This document shows positions 19,583-29,658 of a stretch of 64,000 bases of DNA, piece by piece. Where the stretch lies: positions 1 through 64,000 of the forward strand of contig CAYZWU010000032.1 in NCBI GenBank assembly GCA_964482235.1, written 5' to 3'. How positions within the stretch are numbered: position 1 is the stretch's first letter; each line of letters starts with the position of its first letter. The notes under the pieces were generated by a model. The model worked only from the letters and a program-made list of their open reading frames with translations. It searched no databases and was not told the DNA's origin. This DNA comes from CAYZWU01 sp964482235 (lineage in GTDB: Bacteria > Planctomycetota > B15-G4 > CAYZWU01). The translations under genes and the position numbers were made by a program.

Positions 19583-22216
19583 ATGATGAGAACTACTCGA
19601 TCCCTCCTGAAAGGCGTGTTGGCCGTTACGCTGATCGCTTCATCGTTCGCTGCCTCGACGGTTCTGGCCGGCGATGATTTCACCCTCGCCGAGTACACGC
19701 CGAACGATGTCCTGCTTTTCACGGCGACAAAGGGCAATCCCGAGCGCGACTTCATCGATCGCTACTGGGACGAAGTCTTCGACGAGCTGGAGAAGTCGGG
19801 ACTCGACGAGGATCTGATCGACCTGTTCAGCACCCTGATCGGGCTGGCCGGCCAGGACCGCACGGAAGAGATCAACGAGCTCAAGGACCGCGCGCTTCAA
19901 CTCATCGAAGGCGTCGACTGGGACGACCTGGGAGGAAGGGAGACGGCCTTCATCGAGAGGATCACGCCTCTCACCGATTTCTCGGACTCCAATCCGCCGA
20001 TCCTGATGCCCGACATGGTCCTGATGCTTCGCGGCAGCAGCGAAGGAGCGTCGCGGAACTACGAAGGCCTCGTCAGGATCCTGGATGCCGCCGTCGCCGA
20101 GATCAACAAGGCCGTCGGCGCCAGGGTCCTGATCGTGAGGAAGTCCGCGCTCGAGGGGATGAAGATCGCGAGCGTGAACCTTCTGGAGATGGCTCCCGTC
20201 CGCCTGAAGCTGCCTCTTTCCGTGGCGCTGCGCGGCGACATCATCGTGATCGGCATCCGGGAGACCCTGTTCGCCGACGTCATGCAGATCATGGACGGGA
20301 ACAGCAAGAAGAAGATCCTGGCAGATGATCCCCATTTCCGGAACGCTTTCGCCGGCCTGCCCGCTGCCGAGGACTCCAAGACGTTCTTCAACATGCAGGC
20401 CCTGATCAAGCCCCTGCGCTCCTCGATCGAGATGATCGTGACGAAGGAGACAGGCCCGCGCGACGTCTACGTCCATTCGGGGATGAAGGCCGATATCAAC
20501 GGCACCAACGCCGATGCCATGGCCGCCTACAAGCGGGGCAACATCGAGCAGGCGCTGGCCCTGACGAAGAAGGCCTACGAGAAGGCGCCGAACAACTGCA
20601 TCATCCTGTACAACATGGCCTGCTTCAACACGCTGGCCGGCAACAGGGACGAGGGGCTCGACTGGCTGGGGAAGGCGGTGAAGGCCGGCTTCTACGCGCC
20701 CCGGAAGATCTCGGGAGACATGGACCTCGACAGCCTTCGCGGCGACCCGAGGTACGAAGCCGCTCTGGCCATGGCAGCGGAGATGTCGACACGGCACCAT
20801 GCGCGGGACGTGGTGGAAAACTATTCCAGCGAGGGGGAAGCCTACAGCATCCTCATGAAGGTCCATCAGACGTACGAGACCAAGGATTACGAGCAAGGGC
20901 TGAAGCTCATCAAGCAGGCCTATGCCATCGCGCCCGATGATTCGAAGATCATCTACACCTTCGCATGCCTTCACACCCTGCTCGGACATGCGGCTGAAGG
21001 CCTCGATTTTCTGGATCAGGCCGTCGAGGCCGGATTCTACTGCCCCAGGCACATGATGAAGGATCTTGACCTCGAAAGCGTCCGGAACCACCCTCGGTTC
21101 GAGAAGGCCGTCGCCGCGGCGAGAAAGAAGGCGGAGGAATACGCCGTTCGCCGGACCGACGGCCGGAGAGCCATGATCAAGCGGCTCATCGACCGGATAG
21201 CCGATGCAGCGGGGATACTCGACTACTCCGCCACTGTGGAGACAACGGACGGCTACTCGACCGAGACGGAATCGATCACCGTTCTGGTTCCCGGTGCAGA
21301 GAAATATCCTGTCTACAGCCTCTTCGGGAAGCGGCCCCTTCTGACCGACTTCGACCGGTACCTCCCCGAGGAGACGAAGTCGTTCTCCATCGCCGGCGGC
21401 ATCGATCTGGATGCGCTCTACGAGTTCATCTGGGAGACGGTCGCCCTGATCGGTCCCGAAGGGATGAAGGCGCTCGCCGAGCTGGAGAAGATCCAGGAGC
21501 AGATCGGGATCGACATCCGGCGCGATGTGATCGACTGGATCGACGGCGACTCGATCAGCCTGACGATGCAGGACGGCAGTACGGTAACGTTGTTCAAGGT
21601 CAGGGACGAGAAGACGGCAAAGGACAAGATCGCCAAGGCCATCGACTTCGGCTCGAATAAGATGATGGAGGTGGTGTCCCAGAATCCCGCCCTTGCCGGC
21701 CTGGCGATGATGCGCATCCGCACCTCGCCGGTCAAGCACGACGCGCTCGAGGGTTTCCAGAACATCCACTTCACCATCTCGCCGGAGCCGCTCGTCTGGG
21801 GTGTGGCCGACGGTTACGTGATCTTCGGTTCCTCGGCCGACTCCATCGCGCTTTGCCTGGCCACGGCGCGGGGCGAGCATCCCAGCATCCGCAGCAATGC
21901 AAACGCGATGAAGGAGGCGCTGCTGCCCGATGGACCGTTCTGTGGTTTGTCCCTCAGCGACAGGCGCAGCCTCGGCGAGGATGTGGCGTCCGGATTCGAG
22001 GTCGGATCGATGGTCTGCGGGATGATGGGTGCCTTCATCCCCGATCCCAAGGCCCGGCCCGTGATCGGGAAGATCTCGAATATCTTCGGCAAGCTGGCCC
22101 CGGTGGCACGCAAGGTCGACTTCTACAAGTCCGCCGCATCGTGCACGACCTTCGACGGAAAGAAGTGGCATAACCGCAGCGTCACGCACTACTTCTCGCC
22201 TGAAGAACGGAAGTAG
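19583..22216 (+). CDS. Large secreted DUF3352-like protein with TPR-like insert
   Basis: An 877-aa protein with a signal peptide at residues 1-28. The N-terminal and C-terminal thirds look like the DUF3352-type proteins at 15 and 32759. Between them lie two TPR-like units at about residues 310-400 and 420-510, each ending in a similar block (AGFYAPRKI and AGFYCPRHM followed by DLDLES/DMDLDS). The first ATG of a pair is used, with an AAGGA site; the long upstream extension lacks a signal. No enzyme motif is recognised. A GC hairpin terminator follows. Confidence 0.75.
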   Translation: MMRTTRSLLKGVLAVTLIASSFAASTVLAGDDFTLAEYTPNDVLLFTATKGNPERDFIDRYWDEVFDELEKSGLDEDLIDLFSTLIGLAGQDRTEEINELKDRALQLIEGVDWDDLGGRETAFIERITPLTDFSDSNPPILMPDMVLMLRGSSEGASRNYEGLVRILDAAVAEINKAVGARVLIVRKSALEGMKIASVNLLEMAPVRLKLPLSVALRGDIIVIGIRETLFADVMQIMDGNSKKKILADDPHFRNAFAGLPAAEDSKTFFNMQALIKPLRSSIEMIVTKETGPRDVYVHSGMKADINGTNADAMAAYKRGNIEQALALTKKAYEKAPNNCIILYNMACFNTLAGNRDEGLDWLGKAVKAGFYAPRKISGDMDLDSLRGDPRYEAALAMAAEMSTRHHARDVVENYSSEGEAYSILMKVHQTYETKDYEQGLKLIKQAYAIAPDDSKIIYTFACLHTLLGHAAEGLDFLDQAVEAGFYCPRHMMKDLDLESVRNHPRFEKAVAAARKKAEEYAVRRTDGRRAMIKRLIDRIADAAGILDYSATVETTDGYSTETESITVLVPGAEKYPVYSLFGKRPLLTDFDRYLPEETKSFSIAGGIDLDALYEFIWETVALIGPEGMKALAELEKIQEQIGIDIRRDVIDWIDGDSISLTMQDGSTVTLFKVRDEKTAKDKIAKAIDFGSNKMMEVVSQNPALAGLAMMRIRTSPVKHDALEGFQNIHFTISPEPLVWGVADGYVIFGSSADSIALCLATARGEHPSIRSNANAMKEALLPDGPFCGLSLSDRRSLGEDVASGFEVGSMVCGMMGAFIPDPKARPVIGKISNIFGKLAPVARKVDFYKSAASCTTFDGKKWHNRSVTHYFSPEERK

Positions 22217-22251
22217 CGGCCTCTGACCGCACGGATCGATCGGGAATGGAG

Positions 22252-22293
22252 AGCCCGCCCGGCAGCGCTTGCCGGCCGGGCTTTTCGTTTTTT
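22252..22293 (+). terminator. Rho-independent terminator
   Basis: A 12-bp stem with one mismatch (22252-22264 region with 22272-22283), followed by a T-rich tract, after the 877-aa protein gene. Confidence 0.8.
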
Positions 22294-22309
22294 TGCGGGG
22301 AACGATCTC

Positions 22310-23992
22310 TCAGGATCCTGATCCCACGCCCGGGACAAGATTCACGTCGTCGAGCGAGCGCGGAACGCGCCGCTTCACCTCATCGGTCGACGGGGCCGCG
22401 TTCCACGTTGCACCGGGCCTGGCGTACCAGATCGTCAGGGGCGCGAAGTTGATCCGCCCCGCCTTCCAGTGCCAGAGTTCCATGTCGAAGCGGAAGGAGT
22501 GCTCGAAAGGAATGATGTCGAGGCTGCGGAAGCGGCAGTTCACGCTGAAGCCGCCGTCTAGGTTTCCCTCGCCCTCGGGTTGGGCGTGGAAGGGCGCCTC
22601 GAAGAACTCGGGGCGGCACCAGGCGTAGCCATAGTAGTCCTCGGTACCAGTTCCCACGTGGGAAGGAAAGGCTTCGCCGTCGACGAAGATCTTCTCGTCC
22701 CCCTCGCCCCACCACGCATCGGCGCCGTTGTAGACGGCCAGGCAGTCCCCCGCGTAATGACCGGTGCCGTTGATCCTGATGTAGTTCAGATCCTCGGCAT
22801 GGGTGCCGGCCATGCCGTCCGGCTTCTTCGTTTCACGATGGGCGTACTGCCTCCAGGCGGCGTGGAAGAGGAGCGACCGGTCGTCCCATTCCCAGTCGCC
22901 GCTCCGGACGAGGCCCCTGTGCAGGCGCACCGGCTGCTCGCCGAGGTTCCGGATGGTCACCTGCGCCGACTTCTCGAAGGGCATGACCCAGTAGGAAGCC
23001 ATCGACCCGTCCCGGGTCACCTCGATGTACCACGTCCGGTAGGGGCTCAGTCGATGGCCGGTGCCGAAGAAGTCGCCCACCGGGCACCAGACCGTGTCCC
23101 GACCATCGAAGCTGATCTTGAGGAGGGTGGAACGAAGCGCCTGCTCGGCGTCATCGGCATCCAGGTTCAGGACCAGCTCGCGGATGGCCGCCGGTCCGGA
23201 AAGAGTGATCGATCGGCTCTCGCCCGGCCCGAGCGTCCCCGCCTCGAGAAGGGACAGCCGCCCCTCTCCGGGCCGGTCAATGCGCGCCAGCTCGTGCTGG
23301 ACTCGGGCCAGGAGGGGCTTCGCACGGGTGAGCGCCTCGCCGGTGAAGCTCTCCACAGCCGTCCCCTCCTCGTAGGTCCTGTAGTTGATCTGGTAGTAGA
23401 GCGCCTCTCCCTTCTGACCGCCCCGGTCCGTGATCTTGTCGCTCTCGTAGGTGATCTTGCAGCTCTCGGCGTACGGTATGGGGAGATAGAGGTTGTGGGC
23501 CCGGCGCCTGTATTCCGTCGAGGGCGAGATCGACGCACCGAGCGGGGGCGAGGCGAGGGCGCCGCCGCTGATCACCTCGGTGATGGGCCCCTCGATCACC
23601 GGCTGTTCGGACCCGTCGAGATAGATGCGGAGCGTCCCGTTGCTGAACTCTCCCCCGCCCGGACCGTGCCACGTCCCCCAGAACCGCACCACGGCGCCCG
23701 GCCCATCGGCATCCATCAGCACGTGCTCGATCCGGCCGTCCTTCTCCTCCTGGCGGACAAACTGGCTCCGGTCCCAGTTGGCGAACCAGCCGGGCTGGCC
23801 GGGAGCGACGGTGTCGCGGTCGAAGCTGCTGAACTGGCGGCAGGTGAAGGAGGCGGCCGGCAGGCGGGCCGGCGCATCCCGGTCGGTCATCTCCTCGAGC
23901 AATGTCTCGAAGGTGATCGTCTCGACGCCTTCCGTCAACGTGCAGGCCATGGGCAGGGAAAGAAGAAGAGCAAGGACCAGGGAAAGGCGCAT
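22310..23992 (-). CDS. DUF2961 secreted protein
   Basis: A 560-aa protein with a short hydrophobic signal (MRLSLVLALLLSLPMAC), possibly lipid-modified although the lipobox is imperfect. The body matches DUF2961: the GPGAVVRFWGTWHGPG block near residue 85, and the GTGTEDYYGYAWC block near residue 445. Some characterised DUF2961 members are glycan hydrolases, so a role in carbohydrate breakdown is possible. The start at 23992 has an AGGAGG site. It lies 86 bases behind the second kinase on the same strand. Confidence 0.85.
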   Translation of the reverse strand: MRLSLVLALLLSLPMACTLTEGVETITFETLLEEMTDRDAPARLPAASFTCRQFSSFDRDTVAPGQPGWFANWDRSQFVRQEEKDGRIEHVLMDADGPGAVVRFWGTWHGPGGGEFSNGTLRIYLDGSEQPVIEGPITEVISGGALASPPLGASISPSTEYRRRAHNLYLPIPYAESCKITYESDKITDRGGQKGEALYYQINYRTYEEGTAVESFTGEALTRAKPLLARVQHELARIDRPGEGRLSLLEAGTLGPGESRSITLSGPAAIRELVLNLDADDAEQALRSTLLKISFDGRDTVWCPVGDFFGTGHRLSPYRTWYIEVTRDGSMASYWVMPFEKSAQVTIRNLGEQPVRLHRGLVRSGDWEWDDRSLLFHAAWRQYAHRETKKPDGMAGTHAEDLNYIRINGTGHYAGDCLAVYNGADAWWGEGDEKIFVDGEAFPSHVGTGTEDYYGYAWCRPEFFEAPFHAQPEGEGNLDGGFSVNCRFRSLDIIPFEHSFRFDMELWHWKAGRINFAPLTIWYARPGATWNAAPSTDEVKRRVPRSLDDVNLVPGVGSGS

Positions 23993-24078
23993 TTCATCCT
24001 CCTGAGGTCTCCCGGACAATCTGCCGGACCCGGCTCTCGACCGGCCGGATAACCGAACTGCCCGGATTGAAAATGGAA

Positions 24079-26976
24079 CTACCGCTCGTTCATACACGAC
24101 CTGGCCTTGGCCCGCACCCTCCGGATGATGTCCGCCGTCTCGATGGGCAGCTTCCCCCTGGCGAACAGCGCTTCCGCCTGCTCGAAGCAGGAACGGGCCC
24201 TGGCCTCGTGCTCGTCCTTGCCTTCAGGCTCCTCGGCAAGCCTCTTGTGGATCATGGCCAGAAAGTAAAGGTCGCGGGCATCCTCGGTCCAGTAGAATTC
24301 GCGCAGATCGCCGGGCCACCACCGTTTTCTCTCCTCCATGGCCTTTTCGAAGCTGTCCACCGCCATCTGATGGTAGCCGTAGAGATGCCGCGACACACCG
24401 CTGGCGCTCAGGCAGATCGGCGGCATCCGCTCGCCCGGCTGACGGGCGGGGATCGCGGCTTGAACCAACCTTCCGGTCAGGGTGACCAGCTCGTTCAATC
24501 CTGCACCGGGGTGCCTCAGCCGGTCCTCGGGAAAGGTCCCGATCAGGTGGCAGGCCTGGCTGAAGATCGACGAGGAATGGATCGCCATGAGGTAGAGATC
24601 TTTCAGGTAGACAGTCGCCTCGTCATACCTTTCGTTCTTGAGATGAATGCGGCAGCAGAGCAGGTACACGGGAGCCTGAAGGTAGTCGCTCTTGTCTGAA
24701 GGCACTCTCCTGATGCTCCTCTGCGCCGACGTCCGCAGCATTTCCAGGGCTTCCTCCTCCCTGTCCATCTGCAGGACCAGTTCGGTCAGCGCGATCCTGG
24801 CGGACACATCGGAAGGCTGGAGCTCCAGCGCTTTCCGGTAGTACTCCTCTGCCTCGTCGAGGCGGCCCTTCCTGGCGAGTGCCTTGCCGATGCCGCTGTA
24901 GACGTTGTGGATGTTGCCGCCCGTATTGCCTTTCTCCTGCTTCAATGCTTTCCTGTTGAGGGCAAGAGCCTTGTCGTTCTTGCCGCGGAGAAGGCAGACG
25001 GCCCCCAGGGTGTTGAGCACCATGTGGCTCGGGCGATCGCCCGCAAGCTCGAAAGCGCGATCGAGACATGATTCCGCCCTGTCGACCATGTCGAGGAAAT
25101 CGAAGGACCGGGCGAAGAAATAATACGTCCTGCCAAGAAACGTCAGAACGGGCACGTTGTCGGGCCTGACGGTTCTGGCCTTCTCGAGCAGTTCGATCGC
25201 CACCTCGAACTCCTGGATCTCACCGCCTCGATGGAGATTCTCGAAGATGCTGATGCCGTTGTTCAGGTTCACCAGGAAATGCTCGGAATCGATCCGGATC
25301 GACTGGATTGCGGCCAGGGCCTTCGCGGGTGTCAGTTTCTCCGGATCCGCATCCCGCCAGACGAGGGCGTCCCCACCGACAGGATCGAACTCGCCGGCAT
25401 CCAGCAGCGCCTGCCGGGCGCTTTCCAGGAGGCTCCTCTTCTCCTCCCGGTCCTCTCCCCCTTCTTCGGCCTTGGCCAGCCTGACGAGGCCGAGAAGGTA
25501 GTGGGCGTCCCTCTCGAGAGCAGTGTCGCCTCGCTCCCGGCAGCTCGACAAGCACTCCTCCAGAGCCGGCGCGGCACTTTTCCATCTCCCTTCTTCGAGA
25601 GCGAAAAGAGCCTGGAGCATCCGTCCGCATGGAGCCCCGGGATCCACCTCCCGGCACCACTTCCATCCATCCATCAGCTTGTGCTGACGACGGGTGATCG
25701 CTTCGTTCACGGGTTTGTAGCGTTCCCTGATAGTCTCGAACTGCTGCCGCTGCTGCGCGGCCTTCTCCATCAGGACGAGGGAGACGGCGCCTGCAAGGAG
25801 CAGAAGGGCCGCCGCGGCGAAGGAGATGACCTTGTGCCGCTGGATCCACCTGGCGGACTTCCTGGCCAGCGATGCCGGGCGCGCGGCAATGTGATCGCCC
25901 CGGACCAGGCAGCGCAGATCGAGTGCGAAATCGGCCATGGTCCGGTATCGCCGGGCCGGGTCCTTCTCCATCGCCTTGGTGATCACGGTCTCCAGGTCGG
26001 CGGAAATCTCGGAGTTCAGGAGGCGCGGTGATTTCGGTTCGATCGCCAGGATCTGGTGGAACACCTGCTCCGTGGTCTCGCCGTTGAAGGGGACGCAGCC
26101 GGCGGCAGCCTCGTAGAGCGTGACGCCGAGGGAGTAGATGTCGGTGCGGAAGTCGATGCCGCGACTCGAGGCCTTCACCTGCTCGGGGGACGCGTAATGG
26201 GGTGTGCCCCGGAATTCGCCTGTGAGGGTCAGCGTGAGCAGCTTGGTGTAGCGCGCCACGCTGAAGTCCATCAGCATGGGGTGGTTGTCCGGCGTGATCA
26301 TGATGTTCGACGGCTTCACGTCCCTGTGGATGATCCCGGCCTGGTGCGCCGCGTCGAGCGCCCAGGCGATCCCGTGGATCCATTTCAGGACCTGCTGCAG
26401 CGGTAGCTTCTCGCCGCGCTCGGCCGCCTCGTGAAGCAGTTCGTCCAGCCCCTTGCCCTGTATCAGCTCCATGGCGAAGTAGCGGACGTCCTGATCCTCC
26501 CCGCTTCCGAGAACGGTCACGATGTTGGGATGGCGCAGCTTGGAAATGGCCTGCACCTCCCGGCCGAACCGTGCTTCAGCCTCGAAAGTCCCTGCCCGTT
26601 CCGAACGGATCACCTTGAGCGCCACCCGCCGCCCCAGCGACTCCTGCACGGCGAGGTAGACGGTCCCCATGCCGCCCGCACCGAGGCGTCGGATCAGCCT
26701 GTACTCGCCGAGGGATTCGAAGGGCAAGCCCTGCTCAGGCTTCATGTCGTCGTGATGCGTCCCTTCCGCCGCTCCGGGCTGAACGAACCGCGACCAGGCC
26801 GGTTTCTCGAGAAAATCGGGCCGGCGCTCGATGGCGTTGAGCAGTTCTTCGACGCTCCTGCGAAGGGATGGATCACCTTTGCAGGCCTCGTCGAGGAAGG
26901 CGGCGCGGCAGTCCGGTGCGCGCTCGAGGGCCGCGTGGAACACCTCCTCCACCCTGCTGCCCGGTTCAGCGGTCAT
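24079..26976 (-). CDS. Ser/Thr protein kinase with TPR tail and DFS motif
   Basis: A 965-aa membrane kinase. The kinase domain covers about residues 85-350: GAGGMGTV loop, VALKVI lysine, HRDVKPSN at about 215, DFS at about 236 in place of DFG, and GTPHYASPEQ. A membrane segment follows at about 380-400, then a helical region with TPR-like repeats up to about 950. The start at 26976 has GGAGG five bases before it; another ATG four codons upstream has no such site. The metal-binding Asp is kept while the DFG Gly is Ser, so activity may be retained. It is probably co-transcribed with the DUF2961 gene. Confidence 0.9.
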   Translation of the reverse strand: MTAEPGSRVEEVFHAALERAPDCRAAFLDEACKGDPSLRRSVEELLNAIERRPDFLEKPAWSRFVQPGAAEGTHHDDMKPEQGLPFESLGEYRLIRRLGAGGMGTVYLAVQESLGRRVALKVIRSERAGTFEAEARFGREVQAISKLRHPNIVTVLGSGEDQDVRYFAMELIQGKGLDELLHEAAERGEKLPLQQVLKWIHGIAWALDAAHQAGIIHRDVKPSNIMITPDNHPMLMDFSVARYTKLLTLTLTGEFRGTPHYASPEQVKASSRGIDFRTDIYSLGVTLYEAAAGCVPFNGETTEQVFHQILAIEPKSPRLLNSEISADLETVITKAMEKDPARRYRTMADFALDLRCLVRGDHIAARPASLARKSARWIQRHKVISFAAAALLLLAGAVSLVLMEKAAQQRQQFETIRERYKPVNEAITRRQHKLMDGWKWCREVDPGAPCGRMLQALFALEEGRWKSAAPALEECLSSCRERGDTALERDAHYLLGLVRLAKAEEGGEDREEKRSLLESARQALLDAGEFDPVGGDALVWRDADPEKLTPAKALAAIQSIRIDSEHFLVNLNNGISIFENLHRGGEIQEFEVAIELLEKARTVRPDNVPVLTFLGRTYYFFARSFDFLDMVDRAESCLDRAFELAGDRPSHMVLNTLGAVCLLRGKNDKALALNRKALKQEKGNTGGNIHNVYSGIGKALARKGRLDEAEEYYRKALELQPSDVSARIALTELVLQMDREEEALEMLRTSAQRSIRRVPSDKSDYLQAPVYLLCCRIHLKNERYDEATVYLKDLYLMAIHSSSIFSQACHLIGTFPEDRLRHPGAGLNELVTLTGRLVQAAIPARQPGERMPPICLSASGVSRHLYGYHQMAVDSFEKAMEERKRWWPGDLREFYWTEDARDLYFLAMIHKRLAEEPEGKDEHEARARSCFEQAEALFARGKLPIETADIIRRVRAKARSCMNER

Positions 26977-27337
26977 ACTGTCCTCCATCCCGTCGAAAAG
27001 ATGAGATGAGCCCCTGAAAATTATAGGTAATCCGCGTGCAGGCCGTCACCCTCTATCAAGGAAATCGGGCCGATCCCTCGCGCGGGCTATAGCGCCGGAC
27101 AGCCCGCAAATCCTTATTTTTCTGAAACGAACCCTATGCTAAGGCCCGATAATATGCTAGTTATGGATGTAGCTGGTTCAACGACTGAGTAACTTGTAGA
27201 TGGGACAGAACGATTTCGATCCTGCCCACACTGGAATTCCTCAATCGTCCTAACTTAATATTTGGCCCGCGTAGCGGCCTCTTTCCAAGCGACCTGGAAA
27301 GGAAAAAGCAGGTCGATTACCCAAAGTGGAGATTGTC
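26977..27337. other. Divergent promoter region and RRM-gene leader
   Basis: About 360 bases between the divergent kinase and RRM genes. It is AT-richer than the flanks. Near the RRM start it holds a short hairpin (about 27281-27302, CTTTCC with GGAAAG) and a GGCC-bounded hairpin before it. Long structured leaders are common ahead of cold-responsive RNA-binding genes, but no known class is recognised here. Confidence 0.35.
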
Positions 27338-27616
27338 ATGGGTAAGAATTTGTATGTTGGCAACCTGAGCTTCGATATGGACAGCCAGGGCCTGGAAGAA
27401 CTCTTCACCGCCTACGGCGTGGTGGACAGGGCAAACGTTATCAATGACCGCAACACCGGACGGAGCCGGGGATTCGGTTTCGTCGAGATGAGCAACGACG
27501 ACGAAGCTCAGGCTGCAATCGAGGCGCTCAACGGCAAGGAGATCCTTGGGCGTGCCCTCACCGTCAACGAGGCGAGGGATCAGGGAGGCCAAGGCCGGAG
27601 AGAGCGCCGCTTCTGA
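27338..27616 (+). CDS. Single-RRM RNA-binding protein
   Basis: A 92-aa RNA-recognition-motif protein. RNP2 (LYVGNL) is at residue 4 and RNP1 (RGFGFVEM) at about 44, both complete with the aromatic residues that stack on RNA. A short Gly/Arg-rich tail ends the protein. This fits the small bacterial RRM family, often cold-induced RNA chaperones. The ATG at 27338 has GGAG six bases upstream; a GTG four codons earlier overlaps that site. A strong terminator follows. Confidence 0.95.
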   Translation: MGKNLYVGNLSFDMDSQGLEELFTAYGVVDRANVINDRNTGRSRGFGFVEMSNDDEAQAAIEALNGKEILGRALTVNEARDQGGQGRRERRF

Positions 27617-27641
27617 TCCTCCGAAAAGGGCAACAAGCAAG

Positions 27642-27674
27642 AGGAAGCCGCCTTAGCGCGGCTTCCTTTTTTTT
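27642..27674 (+). terminator. Rho-independent terminator
   Basis: A 10-bp stem (27642-27651 with 27658-27667), a 6-nt loop and an eight-base T-tract after the RRM gene. Confidence 0.93.
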
Positions 27675-27812
27675 ATCCCACCGCAATCAGGGTAAGGGCT
27701 GGCTCTCGAGGGACGCAATTGCTATCATGTTGCGTTTGATAGTCTAACACCATTCTCCCATCCAACGCCTGAACTTTGAACATGACAATGCATGCAGAGT
27801 GGAGTCCCCTCG

Positions 27813-29648
27813 ATGACACACCCGAAATCACTTCTGTCGGTTCTGATTCTATTCCTGTTCTTTTCTTTCCCTGCTCTCCCAGCCGATTCTCCCTCGTCGC
27901 CCAAGGTGTCGGAAAAGATCGGACAGTGGATTGCTGCCCATCCGGAATCCGAAACGATCAAGGCATGGATCTACTTCCGGGACAAGGGGATCACTGATCC
28001 CGACGAACTGGCCGCCGCTCTGGCCGCTCGGCAGAAAGAGCTGAGCCCGCGCGTCCTCTGGCGCCGGTCCAAGGTGAAGAGCGAGCCGCTCGTCGACATC
28101 CGCGATCTCCCCATCCACCCCGCCTACAAGATGCAGGTCGTGATACCCGGAGTCAGGCACCGCACCGACAGCCGCGTCCTCAATGCCGTAAGTGTTGAAA
28201 CGCCCATCGGGCACCTCGACCGCATCGCCGCTCTCGAATGCGTCTCGCGCATCGATCTCGTTGTGGGATTCAAGAGAACCGAGGTCACGGCTTTGCCCCG
28301 CGCCCCCCTTCCCGGTCAGACGGGGCAGGGTCCGCGCGGTTTCGACTACGGCTACTCCGTCAACCAGTTGAACCAGATCAATATCCCGCCGGTCCATGAC
28401 ATCGGCTTCAACGGCGAAGGCGTGATCGTCTGCATGCTGGATACCGGTTTTTACAAGGACCACGAGGCCGTGGCCGGGCTGGACCTCCTCGACGAGTGGG
28501 ACTTCATCAACGACGACGGCAACACGCAGAACGAGGCGGGCGACGATCCGGATCAGCATGACCACGGAACCTACACGTGGTCCGCGCTGGGCGGCATGAA
28601 GGACGGAACGATGTACGGTCCGGCCTTCGGGGCAAGCTTCCTGCTGGCCAAGACCGAAGACGTCACCCAGGAGGTCCCGATCGAGGAGGACTGGTGGACC
28701 GAAGGCATCGAGTGGGCCGAGGCCAGGGGGGCGGACGTGGCTTCCAGCTCGCTGGGCTACACGGACTGGTACGACTTCAGCGACATGGACGGACATACGT
28801 GCGTGACCACCATCGCCGCCAACTGGGCTGCCGACAGGGGTGTCGTGGTGGTCAACTGCATGGGGAACAACGGCTGGTATCCCGGTGCCATCCTCGCGCC
28901 GGCCGACAGCGACAGCACCATATCCTGCGGCGCTGTCGATGATTACGGCTACCTGGCTTCCTTCAGCTCGACCGGCCCGACCTATGACGGAAGGATCAAG
29001 CCGAACGTCTGCGCCCTGGGCGTCTACACGTTCTGCGCCGTGACGAGCGGCACCTCGGCTTACGGCTGGGTGCACGGGACCAGCCTTTCCACTCCTCTCG
29101 TGGGCGGGTCCGTGGCCCTGCTGCTCCAGGCGCACCCGGACTGGACGCCGGCGGACATCAAGGAGGCCCTGCAGAGCACGGCGAGCCAGAGCACCTCGCC
29201 GGACAACTACCTCGGCTGGGGCGTGATGGACTGCCTGGGCGTGCTGGACGCCGGCGGGCTCAGCATGCTTGACACCGACGTTTTCACCCTTTCGGGCAAC
29301 TGGGGAGGACAGGTCAATTTCACACTCAACGGCGGGACGCAGAACGCCAACCAGCCCTACACGCTCGTGGGATCCCTCTCGGGAACGGAGCCGGGAATCC
29401 TTCTTCCCGGAAGCACGGTCACGCTGCCGCTCAACGTCGACTGGCTCTTCAACTACATCCTTGCGCACCTCAACTCGCCCGGCTTCTCCAACTTCCAGGG
29501 AACCCTGGACGGTTCGGGCACCACGACCGCAACGTTGAACGCTCCTGCCGTTCCCACCTACGTGGGAAGCACGGCGCACTTCGCCTATGCCGTGGGCCCT
29601 CCCTGGACCGAGGCCTCCAACGCGGCGGCAATCATGATCGTCCCGTGA
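27813..29648 (+). CDS. Secreted subtilisin-like (S8) serine protease
   Basis: A 611-aa subtilase with a signal peptide (residues 5-22), a propeptide-like region to about 170 and a catalytic domain. The triad is complete: Asp in MLDTGFY at about 211, His in HDHGTYTW at about 250, Ser in HGTSLSTP at about 424. The oxyanion Asn is in NCMGNNGW. A C-terminal beta-rich domain follows. The ATG at 27813 is preceded by GGAG at a spacing of eight. The protein is expected outside the cytoplasm. Directly after the stop lies a perfect inverted repeat. Confidence 0.93.
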   Translation: MTHPKSLLSVLILFLFFSFPALPADSPSSPKVSEKIGQWIAAHPESETIKAWIYFRDKGITDPDELAAALAARQKELSPRVLWRRSKVKSEPLVDIRDLPIHPAYKMQVVIPGVRHRTDSRVLNAVSVETPIGHLDRIAALECVSRIDLVVGFKRTEVTALPRAPLPGQTGQGPRGFDYGYSVNQLNQINIPPVHDIGFNGEGVIVCMLDTGFYKDHEAVAGLDLLDEWDFINDDGNTQNEAGDDPDQHDHGTYTWSALGGMKDGTMYGPAFGASFLLAKTEDVTQEVPIEEDWWTEGIEWAEARGADVASSSLGYTDWYDFSDMDGHTCVTTIAANWAADRGVVVVNCMGNNGWYPGAILAPADSDSTISCGAVDDYGYLASFSSTGPTYDGRIKPNVCALGVYTFCAVTSGTSAYGWVHGTSLSTPLVGGSVALLLQAHPDWTPADIKEALQSTASQSTSPDNYLGWGVMDCLGVLDAGGLSMLDTDVFTLSGNWGGQVNFTLNGGTQNANQPYTLVGSLSGTEPGILLPGSTVTLPLNVDWLFNYILAHLNSPGFSNFQGTLDGSGTTTATLNAPAVPTYVGSTAHFAYAVGPPWTEASNAAAIMIVP

Positions 29649-29658
29649 TCGATGATCG

